A DNA stretch of 64,000 nucleotides, taken from positions 30,799,088 to 30,863,087 of the forward strand of contig OX457070.1 in assembly GCA_949752795.1 (NCBI GenBank). Direction: 5' to 3'. The position numbers and the translations under genes are program-made. Position 1 is the stretch's first letter. Each line of letters begins with the position of its first letter. The notes below the pieces were generated by a model. It was not told where the DNA came from, searched no databases, and was given only the letters and a program-made list of their open reading frames with translations. Positions 45,386 through 56,100 of the stretch are shown piece after piece. Origin of the DNA: Hyperoodon ampullatus. Taxonomy: Eukaryota > Chordata > Mammalia > Artiodactyla > Ziphiidae.

Positions 45386-46061
45386 GTAAATCTAACATTT
45401 TTTCTACCTCCTTGAAATGGGCTTGAAAGATATGAACAGGGATAGAGTTCATTTCAACTCTGACACTGAAAGATATAGAGCTCTCTCTTAAAGAACAACA
45501 AGCAAACAAAACAATCAGCACATTTGAAAAGATCCCATAGTGCCAACGGTAACATGCTCCTGAAGGAGCTAGACCCAGTAGGGTACAAGCACACAGTACC
45601 TATTCTTTTTCTCAGTGCTCCACTCTGACAATCAGTTAGTTCCTTCTCGGCCCCTTGGGTGAAATCTTGGGCAGTTTCCATGTATTTCCCAAGAACTCTT
45701 AGCCTTAAAAACAAACAACCCAAATCAGCCTAACAATCGTATTAACTATAGTCCAGTCTAATATTAAACACTCCTAACATGTTTGTTTAACTTACAGAGT
45801 TTCCTCAGCCCCAGTTTGAACCCTGGAGTGAAGAGGGAAGTTTCTGATCAGCTTCTTCACCCTGTCTTCTCCAATCTTATTTGCTAGGTCAGGTTTTCTG
45901 GACTCTCCGGGATCTAAGGGGGAGGTAGATATGACGAAAGGTACATCATCAGGCCTATCCCTGGATCAAACATCTGGGACAGCTGCCTTAGCTCCTGGGC
46001 TTAGGGGGAGGGGAGAGACTATTAGGCACTGTGCCTTAATTCCTCATTTTTTTACATCATT
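45386..46061. other. Intergenic, unassigned
   Basis: No repeat or gene recognised. Confidence 0.35.
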
Positions 46062-46074
46062 AAAACTATTTGAA

Positions 46075-46280
46075 GGGCTTCCCTGGTGGCGCAGTGGTTG
46101 AGAGTCCGCCTGCCAATGCAGGGGACGCAGGTTCGTGCCCTGGTCCAGGAAGATCCCACATGCCGCGGAGCGGCTGGGCCCATGAGCCATGGCCGCTGAA
46201 CCTGCGCGTCCGGAGCCTGTGCTCCGCAACGGGAGAGGCCACAGCGGTGAGAGGCCTGTGTACCGCAAAAAAAAAAAACC
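46075..46280 (+). mobile_element. CHR-family SINE
   Basis: gggcttccctggtggcgcag head, gtgtaccgc end, A tail. Perfect 13-bp duplication aaaactatttgaa at 46062-46074 and 46281-46293. Confidence 0.95.
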
Positions 46281-46293
46281 AAAACTATTTGAA

Positions 46294-47097
46294 AAACTCT
46301 GCTTTTCATGATAACCTAAAGGGCATGAAAGATGCCCTACAGTGCAGATTCCTTTCCAGTGGACTCAGTCACCATGAGCAGCCCCGCTCATTCAGTTGCA
46401 CTGAGCCCATTTGTGTCAGCCCTGGACTAGGTCTTGCCTGACTGGCACAGCTACCAGCTGGCACTGGCGCTTGGCAGATGCACTGTGGCTGGCTCCTTCT
46501 CTCCCAAGATGTACATCCTGATTCCGCCATTGCTGATGATGGCAACAATCCCCTCGATGTGGACAAGGTCTCCCTCCTGGATGTTCCCTGCCATTACCCC
46601 GCAGCCTCTGGAGTGAGTTTCACCAGATAAGCTGTCCTTAAAGGGTCCCTTCATCCCTCCTGTTGGTCTCTGTGGAAAGGATCTTTCTTAAGCTACCCCA
46701 GGCAGGCTTCCCCTCAACGGGTCTGCATCTGGCCCCAGAATCCAAGCTCCTGGGCCTCCAGGCAGAGAGACTGCAGCTTTGCTCCAGTGCATTTCTTTCA
46801 TCTCTGCCTCCCAGTGAGAAGTACTCCACCCATGGGCTCCCTTCTTTAAACACTTTCGGTTTGGAGCACTCTGAAAGTACCCCCGAATCCTCTCCACTTG
46901 GTCCAAGGTGAAGGGAGCATGTCCTCCCTTTCCAAATGGGGGATGGGGAAGTGGGATGGGAGTACAGCACACGGACGACTCTCCAAGGAAATCTCCCCAA
47001 CCTTTCCAATCTCAATACTCAGGCAGGAGCCGGGCGATCGCTGATGAGAATAGAGCTTGTATGCCTCTTTTACAAGTGCTCTGTGAATAGTCTAGCA
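46294..47097. other. Unassigned, with a small open frame at 46451-46654
   Basis: Minus-strand frame of 67 codons, part of which reads GDLVHIEGIVAIISNGGIRM. I do not recognise a family; it could be decayed retroposed coding sequence or chance. Other ORFs here overlap on both strands. Confidence 0.3.
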
Positions 47098-47426
47098 CAG
47101 GGGTCAGCAGACTACAGCCTGTAGGCCATAGCCCCCTCACCACTTGTTTTTCATAGGGCCTATCAGCTGAGAATGGTTTTTCCATTTTTTAATGGTTAAA
47201 AAAAAAAAAGGAAGATTTTGTGACACATGAAAATTTTATGAAATTCACATTTCAGGGTCATAAATAGGTTTTACTGGAACAGAGTCACTTATTCATCTCT
47301 GTCTTGTTTACAGCCACTTTTACATTAAAAGGTAGAGTTGGGCAGTTGTGACAGAGATCATGTGACACACAATACCTAAAATATTTACTCTATTGCCTCT
47401 GACAGAAAATGTATGCCAACCCCCTG
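47098..47426. mobile_element. Non-autonomous hAT-type DNA transposon
   Basis: Imperfect terminal inverted repeats caggggtcagcagac at the left and gtatgccaaccccctg at the right. Flanks gtctagca and gtctatag share five of eight bases, compatible with a decayed 8-bp duplication. Confidence 0.78.
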
Positions 47427-47943
47427 GTCTATAGCTTCACTCAGAATGTAAAGGTATTTAACACCAGTTAGCTCCTTTCTGGCGAAACTTCAAGATGTGG
47501 TTTAACATGTAGTTACAAGTTCAACAGTTCAAAAGAACTGCAAATGGGAGCTACAGAAAAATGAATTGATGAATCAGAAAACTAGCTACAAAAATTGTCT
47601 TAGACTCACAACAAATCTGTCATGTATGTTCAAAGACTCAGTAAGATATTTCATATGTTTAAGGACTTGGAAAAGATATACTCATATACTTTTTCGGAAA
47701 AAGAAAGAAATAAATGACTTGATGAAGTATAGGACCCAAGTAAAAAAGTAATGAAAACAACCCTAACTATTTACAGGAAAGGACATCAGTGAGAAGCTTA
47801 TTTCTTGAAGCCCAGACAAGGGCTGTGACAAAAAATATATTTGGAAGTCTATTTATGGAAAGGTTGCATCCCTACCCAGCCAGCACACCCCAAGGACTGG
47901 CCCACTTCTGCTCCATAGAAGAGAAAAGGTTTACTTTGCAGAG

Positions 47944-48534
47944 CAATAGTTCTCAAACACTTTAGTCTCAGGACCCTTTATACTCTTAAAATAAATTATT
48001 GAAGACCTCAAAGAGCTTCGGTTTAAAGGGATAAGTTAGGAATTTGGGACCAACAGATACACACTACTATATATAAAATAAACAAGGATCAACTGTATAG
48101 CACAGGGAATCATATTCAGTATCTTGTAAAAACTTATAATGGAAAAGAATCTTAAAAAGTTATATACATATAACTGAATCACCTTGCCGTACACCTGGAG
48201 CATTGTAAATCAACTATACTTCAATTTTTTAAATGTAATAATAAATAAATAAATAAATAAAATTATCCTTAAAACAAGTGAAAAAATGAGAAATTTTAAA
48301 AGTATTCACTAATTCACTTTAAAGTAACAGTAACCCCAGTGCATGTTAACACAAATAACATATTGTGATGAAATAAAATAAAGATAGTTTTAAAATAAAA
48401 TAAATAAGTGATGAGTGACATTAGTTTACATTTTTTCAACTGGATTCTCAGCACTGCTTCTGTGTCTGAACTCTTGTGACATGCTGTCTCAGTTGAAGTA
48501 AATGAAGAAAATATGACATCACACAGATATGTAG
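47944..48534 (+). mobile_element. hAT-Charlie-like transposon start, split by an L1
   Basis: caatagttctcaaacacttt agtctcaggaccc in order, then ttgaagacctcaaagagctt matches the common Charlie terminus. An L1 tail (about 48035-48265) splits it, and it resumes at ttttaaaagtattcactaat. Confidence 0.7.
48035..48265 (+). mobile_element. L1 3' end inside the hAT relic
   Basis: caactgtatagcacagggaa, then gccgtacacctggagcattg and a (TAAA)n tail. Confidence 0.82.
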
Positions 48535-48550
48535 TTGAAAAAAGGAGTAT

Positions 48551-48650
48551 TTTTTTATTGGAGTAAAGTTGATTTTCAGCGTTGTGTTAATTTCTGCTGT
48601 ACAGCAAAGTGATTCAGATATATATATATACACTTTTTTTTTATATTCTT
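48551..48650 (-). mobile_element. L1 3' end, reverse
   Basis: gtgttaatttctgctgtaca gcaaagtgattcag in order. Duplication resembling ttgaaaaggagtat at about 48535-48550 and 48651-48664. Confidence 0.85.
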
Positions 48651-48664
48651 TTGAAAAGGAGTAT

Positions 48665-49600
48665 ATTTTAGTAGCCCTTCTAGGTAATTTTAGATATTCT
48701 TCTTACAAACTACACCAAAACTCGAGAAGTTTCTTAAAGGTTAGTTCCAACATAGAATTTGAATCCATATGAATGGACTTTTGGTACTCTGTTCTATTAA
48801 AATTATTAGTTTACCTGGCACTTTGAATGGATATTTTTAGCCCCTGGACAGTTTTGTAGCATGACTCATTGATCATTTGAAAAGTATTGGTTCACCCTTC
48901 CAAATGTTGACAGTTTATTTTACCATAATATTGAAAATTACATTTAATATAACTGATTCACTTTGCTGTACACCTGAAACTAACACATTGTAAATCAACT
49001 GTACTCCAATAAAAAGTTTAAATAAATAAATAAAATCACATTTTAAAAACTATCATCACCAATCTCATCAAAATAGTTTTAAAATATTGGAAAGCTGTCA
49101 AGATCATGGTAGCAGATACAGATTTTCCAAATTTCTAATTTTCATTTGGGCTTTTGAATTATATCATTGGCAACGAATACCATTGTCTCTAAATTGACAA
49201 GCTCGCTTTATTCATTTTCAAGAGAATGTCTGGCAAATACCCAAGTCTGAATAACCAGCTAGTCAGTCATTCTTTCAAGGAAAAATTGCGTTTCTGCAAA
49301 AACAAAGGGGCTAGTTCAGCTCACAGCCCCAAGAATCACACAAGTCCCCTTCCTTGAGATGTCATCATACTTTGCTAAAAGATAGAAGTGCTTTATGCAC
49401 ACTTATTTTGTCAAACAGAATATTAAAGACACATGTACTCAAGGGTAAAGATTTAATAACATTAATAAATTTTACTGCTTCATGAAGGACCTTCCTAAGT
49501 AAAACTGGTTTTTTGGTTTTTGGTGTTTTTAATCTGCAGCTGTGTCACAGCAAAAAACACACAACTACAGTTTGGTGCCACTGCCCTGATTGTGCTAGGC
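48665..49600 (+). mobile_element. Probable continuation of hAT-Charlie-like relic
   Basis: Old, AT-rich, apparently continuous with the copy at 47944; interrupted by an L1 tail at about 48945-49033. Assignment is by context and resemblance. Confidence 0.4.
48945..49033 (+). mobile_element. Short L1 3' end
   Basis: ctttgctgtacacctgaaac, then gtaaatcaactgtactccaa with a (TAAA)n tail. Confidence 0.85.
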
Positions 49601-50339
49601 AATTACACTCATCACTGCTTTCGCATCATCACTGCAAATGTCGACATGGTAAAAAAGGCAAATAACATTTAGTATTACTATGAAAACGGTTTTAACCTGG
49701 CTGACAACGGAAAGTCTCAGGGATCTGGGAATCACACTATTAGAACTACTCATTTGAGAATTATTGAACAAGAAAGATAAGAAAGTATTCTCTGAGACCA
49801 CCATCACAGCCAAGAATGGAGATAAAGCACATGCTGAAAACAGAGAGATGAAGTTTGCTTGCCAACCAGCAAGATCTCAGGCGCAGTGCCTCTGCTTGGG
49901 CCAACCGTCTTGGCAGGCAGGCAGATCTCCATCAAGAAGATAATCGGGGGATTCCTCCCTGGGGAAATGACCATCACATATGGACACTAAGGAGATCCCC
50001 AGCCAAACAGCCAGGTCTCTGCCCACTCAGCCCCAGGGCACTACATAAGTCAACAAGTTCCACCCAAGCACAAGCAGATTTCTAGTACCTTATTTTTGAA
50101 TCTGAAAAGCATCAAAAGATAACCAGATACAGAAAGAAAAATGTTAAGTTGAAACCAGAGATGAAAATAAACAAGACAACCAAACAACTGTGTGAAAACA
50201 GAAATAGTGCAATGAGGTAAAGAAAAAAGATTTATTATAATTAATAAATTATAGAGAGTTAAAAGAATATATTGCATAAAAACCAGAAGTGTCATATTGA
50301 TTCTCCTGTAAGTTACTTTATTGCTCAATATTATATTCC
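49601..50339. other. Intergenic, unassigned
   Basis: No gene recognised. Confidence 0.35.
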
Positions 50340-50758
50340 TGATAATGCACATATATATGTATTCATTAATTTACACCTTTATATAGCATTCTATTTTGCA
50401 AATAGACTTGAACTTATTTATATTTTCCCTGTTAGTAGACATTTGAGTTAGTTCCAGTTTGTTATTACTACAAACAATGATCCAATGAACTCTGGGTACT
50501 TGTCTCCTAGGTACCTAAGTGCACTCATTTACGTTGGGGATACACCAAGGATTGGGACTACTGGATCATATTTTACACAGTAACACCAAATTGTTTCACA
50601 TAGCTTTACCAAATTAACAAAGTTTACAAATTTCTGGGTTTTCCACATTTTTGTCTACAATCAGTAGTATTAGACTTTAAAATTTTTGCCAGTCTGGTTG
50701 ATATTAAACAGTATCTTGTGGTTTTAATTTGTATTTTCTCTGACCACCAATACAATTG
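50340..50758 (-). mobile_element. Old L1 fragment (reverse), split by a solo LTR
   Basis: Reverse L1 3' sequence (gttattactacaaacaatga, then ttttgccagtctggttgata). It appears to resume after the LTR near 51178. Confidence 0.7.
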
Positions 50759-51172
50759 TGTAAGGTCGGATCTTAACAAACGGCACCGCGAAACAGAGGA
50801 AAGCTTCAAGTGAGCTTTATTAGGGGGCGCTCCCGGGCGAGGTTCACTGGTCCGAGAGAAAGGGGCCAGAGAAGTCGCACCCGGGCGAGGGTTGGGCAAG
50901 ATTTTATAGGGGAAGAAGGGAAAGGGGTGTGGTGAATCTGGGAGGGCGCAGGGTATTCCTTATTTGGTGGTCTCTTCGGGTATCGTGGCAATATCTGGTG
51001 CCGGTTACATCAGTCTTGGGACCGCTAGTCCCGCCCCTCGAAAGGCGGGAAGGCTGGGCCGGGTGGAAGGTCCCCACGTCAGTTCCTGGAACTGGGTGGT
51101 CCGGAGAGTTTCGATCTGATGCAACCTGTGAATCTGATTGCGTTCCCCTGCCTCGGGCCAGTTGGCCTTACA
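50759..51172 (-). mobile_element. Solo LTR of a class I (gammaretrovirus-like) endogenous retrovirus
   Basis: 414-bp GC-rich block with retroviral LTR layout on the minus strand: begins TGTAAGG, TATA-type ctataaaatc near 50907-50916, AATAAAG near 50815-50821, ends CCTTACA. A perfect 5-bp duplication aattg flanks it (50754-50758 and 51173-51177). No gag, pol or env remains, so it is a recombined solo LTR. Class is inferred from structure. Confidence 0.85.
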
Positions 51173-51242
51173 AATTGAAATTATTTTCATATGTTCATTA
51201 GCTGCCTTAGCATAAAGGTAGCTACTTTAAAAATAAAGCAAA

Positions 51243-51435
51243 GGGCTTCCCTGGTGGCGCAGTAGTTGAGAGTCCGCCTGCCGACGCAGGGGACACGGGT
51301 TCGTGCCCCGGTCTGGGAAGATACCACATGCCGCGGAGCGGCTGGGCCCGTGAGCCATGGCCGCTGAGCTTGCACGTCCGGAGCCTGTGCTCTGCAACGG
51401 GAGAGGCCACAACAGTGAGAGGCCCGCGTACCACA

Positions 51436-51466
<31 letters not shown>

Positions 51467-51467
51467 T
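51243..51467 (+). mobile_element. CHR-family SINE
   Basis: gggcttccctggtggcgcag head and an A tail of nearly 30. Perfect 11-bp duplication aataaagcaaa at 51232-51242 and 51468-51478. Confidence 0.95.
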
Positions 51468-51602
51468 AATAAAGCAAATAAAACAGAGGCTTAAACAAGA
51501 TACATTTATTCCTCTCTCATACGACAAGCTGAACCTAAACAATCCAGTGTCGCAATATAGCTCTGGGGGTTTGGGATCCAGACCCCTTTGATCTGGGTGA
51601 CA

Positions 51603-51650
51603 TTGACACATGATTTCCTTGACACATGATTTCCTTGACACATGATTTCC
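51603..51650. repeat. Three perfect copies of a 16-bp unit
   Basis: ttgacacatgatttcc at 51603-51618, 51619-51634 and 51635-51650. Confidence 0.97.
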
Positions 51651-51703
51651 ATCCCATGGCCTAACATGCCTGCTCCAGCTCCCACCATAAGGTGAATGTT
51701 TTT

Positions 51704-51915
51704 TTTGTTTTTTTTGTTTTTTTTGCGGTACGCGGGCCTCTCGCTGTTGTGGCCTCTCCCGTTGCGGAGCACAGGCTCCGGACGCAGGCTCAGCAGCCAT
51801 GGCTCACGGGCCTAGCCGCTCTGCGGCATGTGGGATCTTCCCGGACCGGGACATGAACCCGTGTCCCCTGCATCGGCAGGCGGACTCTCAACCGCTGCGC
51901 CACCAGGGAAGCCCC
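51704..51915 (-). mobile_element. CHR-family SINE (reverse)
   Basis: (T)nG tail, gcggtacgcgggcctctcgc body. Perfect 15-bp duplication aaggtgaatgttttt at 51689-51703 and 51916-51930. Inverted relative to the SINE 237 bp away. Confidence 0.95.
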
Positions 51916-52359
51916 AAGGTGAATGTTTTTGAAGGCTGCCCACAGACCCTGAAATCTCCTTTCACACAGATGGTGTATTCAAGCACCACCCACCCGCACT
52001 CACATTAATTTTTGTTTCCAAAAACAAGAGTAGGTAGGAAGCAGGGTGTGGTCCAGAACAAGGAGAAAGGGGCATTGTGAGATACAAATGTCCTACAGAC
52101 TCAAGGGTCCCATTAGAGACTGACCAGCCCATAAATGCCATATCCCGCTGTGATTCAGGGGCAAGTTTAGGACGGAGGAAGGGAGTTTTCTAAATAATCA
52201 AGGTCAGAAAACTGGGCGGGGCTTAAAGGAGCTCAGGATGCCTGAACACAAAGCCCTGTGACTCCTGCAGTTCCTAGCAAGGTCTTCCCAAGCCCTTCGG
52301 AGCTCAGCCAACCCTGCTGAGAGCTCCTCCATTTGGGAGAGGTCCTCAAAGTGGGAGAT

Positions 52360-52550
52360 GCTGGGAAACTGTAAGAACACAGACTTTGGAGACAGATTCA
52401 CATTCAAATTCCAGCTCTACCTCTCACCTTGGGCAAATGGCCTGACCTCTCTGAGCCTCCATTTCCTCATCTGTAAAATGCAGATGGCGACGGCACCCAC
52501 CTCTAGGACTGTCGTGAAGATGACAGGAGATGTTGGGTGATGCCTGCAAA
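52360..52550 (+). repeat. MIR element
   Basis: attcaaattccagctctacc, gagcctccatttcctcatct gtaaaatg, then aggactgtcgtgaagatgac. Confidence 0.88.
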
Positions 52551-52699
52551 GAAGGCCGTATGGAAGAGTGGCGAAGATTTTGGCACCAGATCCAGCTGTC
52601 TGGGTTCTAATCCCAGCTCGACTATTTCCTAGCCATGTGGTCTATGACTCTGTTTCCTTGTTTTTAACACTAGGGTAATAATAGTCCCTGACTCAGTTA

Positions 52700-53005
52700 G
52701 AAGATGCCAACTATTATATATAGAGAGACAAACAACAAGGTACTGCTATATAGCACAGGGAACTATAGTCAATATCCTGTGATAAACCATAATGGAAAAG
52801 AATATGAAAAAGAATGGGGGGCTTCCCTGGTGGCGCAGTGGTTGAGAGTCCGCCTGCCGATGCAGGGGACACGGGTTCGTGCCCCGATCCCGGAAGATCC
52901 CACATGCCGCGGAGCGGCTGGGCCCGCGAGCCATGGCCGCGGAGCCTGTGTGTCCGGAGCCTGTGCTCCGCAACGGGAGAGGCCACAGCAGTGAGAGGCC
53001 CGCGT

Positions 53006-53049
<44 letters not shown>

Positions 53050-53160
53050 ATGTATATGTATGTATAAATGGATCGTTTTGCTGTACAGCAGAAATTAACA
53101 CAACATTGTAAATCAACTATACTTCAATAAAATAAATTTCTAAAAAAAAATAAATAAATA
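52700..53160 (+). mobile_element. L1 3' end, split by a CHR SINE
   Basis: tatatagcacagggaactat before the SINE; gctgtacagcagaaattaac and gtaaatcaactatacttcaa after it. Confidence 0.88.
52817..53042 (+). mobile_element. CHR-family SINE nested in L1
   Basis: Nearly undamaged CpG-rich copy with an A tail of more than 30. Duplication aaaaagaatg at 52807-52816 and 53043-53052. Confidence 0.95.
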
Positions 53161-53279
53161 AAATAATAGTCTCCACCTCATGGGAAGTAAATGAGGTAAT
53201 GTATGCACAGCTCTTAGGTGAGTATCTGGTATGTATTGAATAGTAAGTGCTTAGTAAATACTAGGTTTTTTAATTTTTT

Positions 53280-53870
53280 AAGTGAAAGCATAAATGACAG
53301 CCTGGAAAAATATTTGAAATAAGTGTGAAATACAAAAAGTTACTCTTCATAATACAGGAAGGACTCTTACCAATCTAGTAGAAAAAAACCCAAGAGAAAA
53401 AAAGTGTCAAAAGATATGAAAAAGCATTTCACAAAATAAGTATAAATGACCAATAAAGATGAAAAAATTCCCACTTCAAAATGCAACTCAAGAAACAGCA
53501 AGGTTTTACTGTATAACACAGGGAACTATATGCAATATCTTTTGAAACTATAATTGAAAAGAATCAGAAAAATAAAAGAAGAATATAGATATATACATAT
53601 ATATGTATAACCGAATCACTTTGCTGTACACCTGAAACTAACACAATACTGTAAATGAACTATACTTCAATTAAAAAATAAAATGAATTTCAAACAATTA
53701 GGATGTGCCATTTTTTGCCCATCAGACTTAAATTTTTTTTTATAATGGTGAGAACATGAGTGCACTTCCATATACTGTTAGTGAAAATATAAATTAGTAA
53801 AGATCTCTTTGGGGAACAATGTGGTTGGTACCCCTCAAAATTTAAATGCACAAAAGTCACCACTGACAAT
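53280..53870 (+). mobile_element. Old L1/HAL1-type fragment with a nested younger L1 tail
   Basis: Diverged ORF-like sequence (gaagcatttcac-type wording: gaaaaagcatttcacaaaat, then ggggaacaatgtggttggta). Split by a younger L1 3' end at about 53500-53690 (gtacacctgaaactaacaca). Confidence 0.65.
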
Positions 53871-54034
53871 ATATGAATGAACGAATGAATGTAGCTATGT
53901 GCCAGTAAAATTTTCTGTGTGAACTCTGAAATTGAGTTTCAGATCATGTTCATGTATCACTAAATATTAATCTTCTTTTGATTTTTCTATTAAAAATGTC
54001 TTAGCTTGCAGGCCATTTAAAAGCAGGTGGTAAG

Positions 54035-54249
54035 GGCTTCCCTGGTGGCGCAGTGGTTGGGAGTCCACCTGCCGATGCAGGGGACACGGGTTCGTGCCCC
54101 GGTCTGGGAAGATCCCACATGCCGCGGAGCAGCTGGGCCCGTGGACCAAGGCCGCTGGGCCTGCGCGTCCAGAGCCTGTGCTCCACAACTGGAGAGACCA
54201 CAACAGTGAGAGGCCCGCATACCACAAAAAAAATAAAATAAAATAAAAT
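54035..54249 (+). mobile_element. CHR-family SINE
   Basis: Head gggcttccctggtggcgcag, (AAAAT)n tail. 16-bp duplication aaaagcaggtggtaag (54019-54034) and aaaagcaggtggcaag (54250-54265). Confidence 0.95.
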
Positions 54250-54799
54250 AAAAGCAGGTGGCAAGCTCAGTTTAGCCCATGTGCCTGCCATTTTGTCCAC
54301 TCCTAATCTGAGGGAGGGAACTCCTGCTTTTTGCAGGTTAGGGGAACAGGCTACAGAATGATCCTTTGTCCTTAACTCTAGACAGCAACAGAAAACCCCT
54401 CAACTAAATTTCTAACAGTTTTCTCAGCACTCTGTAATATGCATACATTATAATAAATATAACAAATTTCTTTTTTATGGTTTTGGGGAACAGGCGACAT
54501 CCCTTAGAGGTCATCCCAATTCTAACATATTTGTAAATATACTCATGGATTTTTTTGGATTATCAAAATAGTACAAACCAGTAAACATTTTAAACAGTAC
54601 AGAAAGGAATGAAATAAATATGGAAATGAAAGAGGGTGAATTGATGTTTTAAGTGTTTTCCATTAAAAGCAGTGATTTTATAATTCAACAGGGTCGTTTT
54701 CATCACATCAGAGCAGGTAAATGCCAAAGTCTCAGAACTGCCTTCTTCTAGGTGCACTGCTCAGGAAAGTGGAAGGAAACACACAAAACTGTTAACCTT

Positions 54800-54886
54800 G
54801 GGAATTCCCAGGTGGTCCAGTTGTTAGGACCCTGTGCTTTCACTGCAAAAAACTAAAAACTAAAAAACCAACCAACCAAACAAACA
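54800..54886 (+). mobile_element. Stub SINE: head only plus A-rich tail
   Basis: About 45 bp of a tRNA-derived SINE head (ggaattcccaggtggtccag, then cctgtgctttcactgc) followed directly by A/C-rich tail, with duplication aaaactgttaac at 54785-54796 and 54887-54898. Confidence 0.8.
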
Positions 54887-55231
54887 AAAACTGTTAACAT
54901 AACCCCAAATGTTTTAGGAAGTCAGAAGGCTTTCACCTTCCACTTTAATCACTTATCATTTGAACTTGTTACAGTGTGCATGTATTCTTGCAGTAATTAC
55001 ATATAAATAAAGTAAGCATTTATTTTAATGATTTACTCAGAGTTATCAAGAGCATGGTAGGAGTGTAAATCAGTCCCACCATTGCAGAGGGCAACTAGAT
55101 CGTGTATAGCAAAAGCCTTAAAAAAATACAACTCCTTTGACTCAGCAATCAGGAATTTTCCCCTTTAAGGAAATAATTATAGTTCTGAGGGGGAAATATA
55201 GCCATGAGGATGTTATGTGCAGTGCGGTTTA

Positions 55232-55924
55232 TAATATGGCCCTCCATATCCACAGGTTCCAAATCCAAGGATTCAACCAACTGCAGATAGAAAATACTCA
55301 GGAAAAAAAAATCCAGAAAGTTCCAAAAAGTAAAACTTGAATTTTCTAAGCACCAGCAAATATTTACATAACATTTACTTTGTATTAGGCATTATAAGTA
55401 ATCTAGAGATAATTTAAAGTATACATGAAGGGATTCCCTGGTGGCGCAGTGGTTAAGAATCTGCCTGCCAATGCAGGGGACACCGGTTCGCGCCCTGGTC
55501 CGGGAAGATCCCACATGCTGCGGGGCAACTAAGCCCGTGCACCACAACTACTGAGCCTTTGCTCTAGAGCCCATGAGGCACAACTGCTGAGCCCATGTGC
55601 CACAACTACTGAAACCCACGCACCTAGAGCCCGTGCTCTGCAACAAGAGAAGCCACCCTAATGAGAGGCCTGCCCACCGCAATGAAGAGTAGCCCCTGCT
55701 CACTGCAACTAAAAAGAAAGCCTGCACACAGCAACAAAGACCTAACGCAGCCAAAAATAAATAAATAAATTTGTTAAAAAAAAATAAAGTATAGAGGAAG
55801 ATGTGCATAAGTTACGTGCAAATACTATGCCATTTTATATAAGGGATTTGAACGTCTGCCAATTTTTGGTATCTGAGAGGGGTCCCTGGAACCAATTCCC
55901 CACGGGTACCAAGGGACCACTGTA
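55232..55924 (+). mobile_element. MER2-like TcMar-Tigger transposon split by a CHR SINE
   Basis: ggccctccatatccacaggt, tccagaaagttccaaaaagt, then ggtccctggaaccaattccc and gggaccactgta. About 320 bp without the SINE, near the family length. Confidence 0.8.
55431..55785 (+). mobile_element. Long CHR-1-type SINE
   Basis: Head ggattccctggtggcgcagt, repeated cacaactactga modules, end acgcagccaaaaataaataa. Duplication aaagtatacatgaag (55416-55430) and aaagtatagaggaag (55786-55800). Confidence 0.93.
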
Positions 55925-56100
55925 ATGAGAAGTTAGGGGGAATCTAAGTGTACAAGAATAAAATGTTGGTTAAATGAATTACAAAGCATGTATAGACTGA
56001 AATAAAGGCATTCAATAGAAATAAGTGGGAAAAAAAAACAGGACGTGAACCAGTTCAAAACTATATGTGCTAATTTTCGCAGAATAAACTTGGAATTTTT

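Larger units (their letters stand above)
52563..53275 (+). repeat. MIR element split by an L1 that carries a CHR SINE
   Basis: Left part 52563-52693 (gttctaatcccagctcgact, then tttttaacactagggtaata). Right part from about 53163 (gtctccacctcatgggaagt, then gtgcttagtaaatacta). taataatagtc-like sequence occurs at both break points. Confidence 0.8.
55030..56086 (+). mobile_element. Old L1-type fragment split by a MER2-like transposon
   Basis: tgactcagcaatcaggaatt before and agaataaaatgttggttaaa after the MER2-like copy resemble diverged L1M/HAL1 sequence. Confidence 0.55.
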
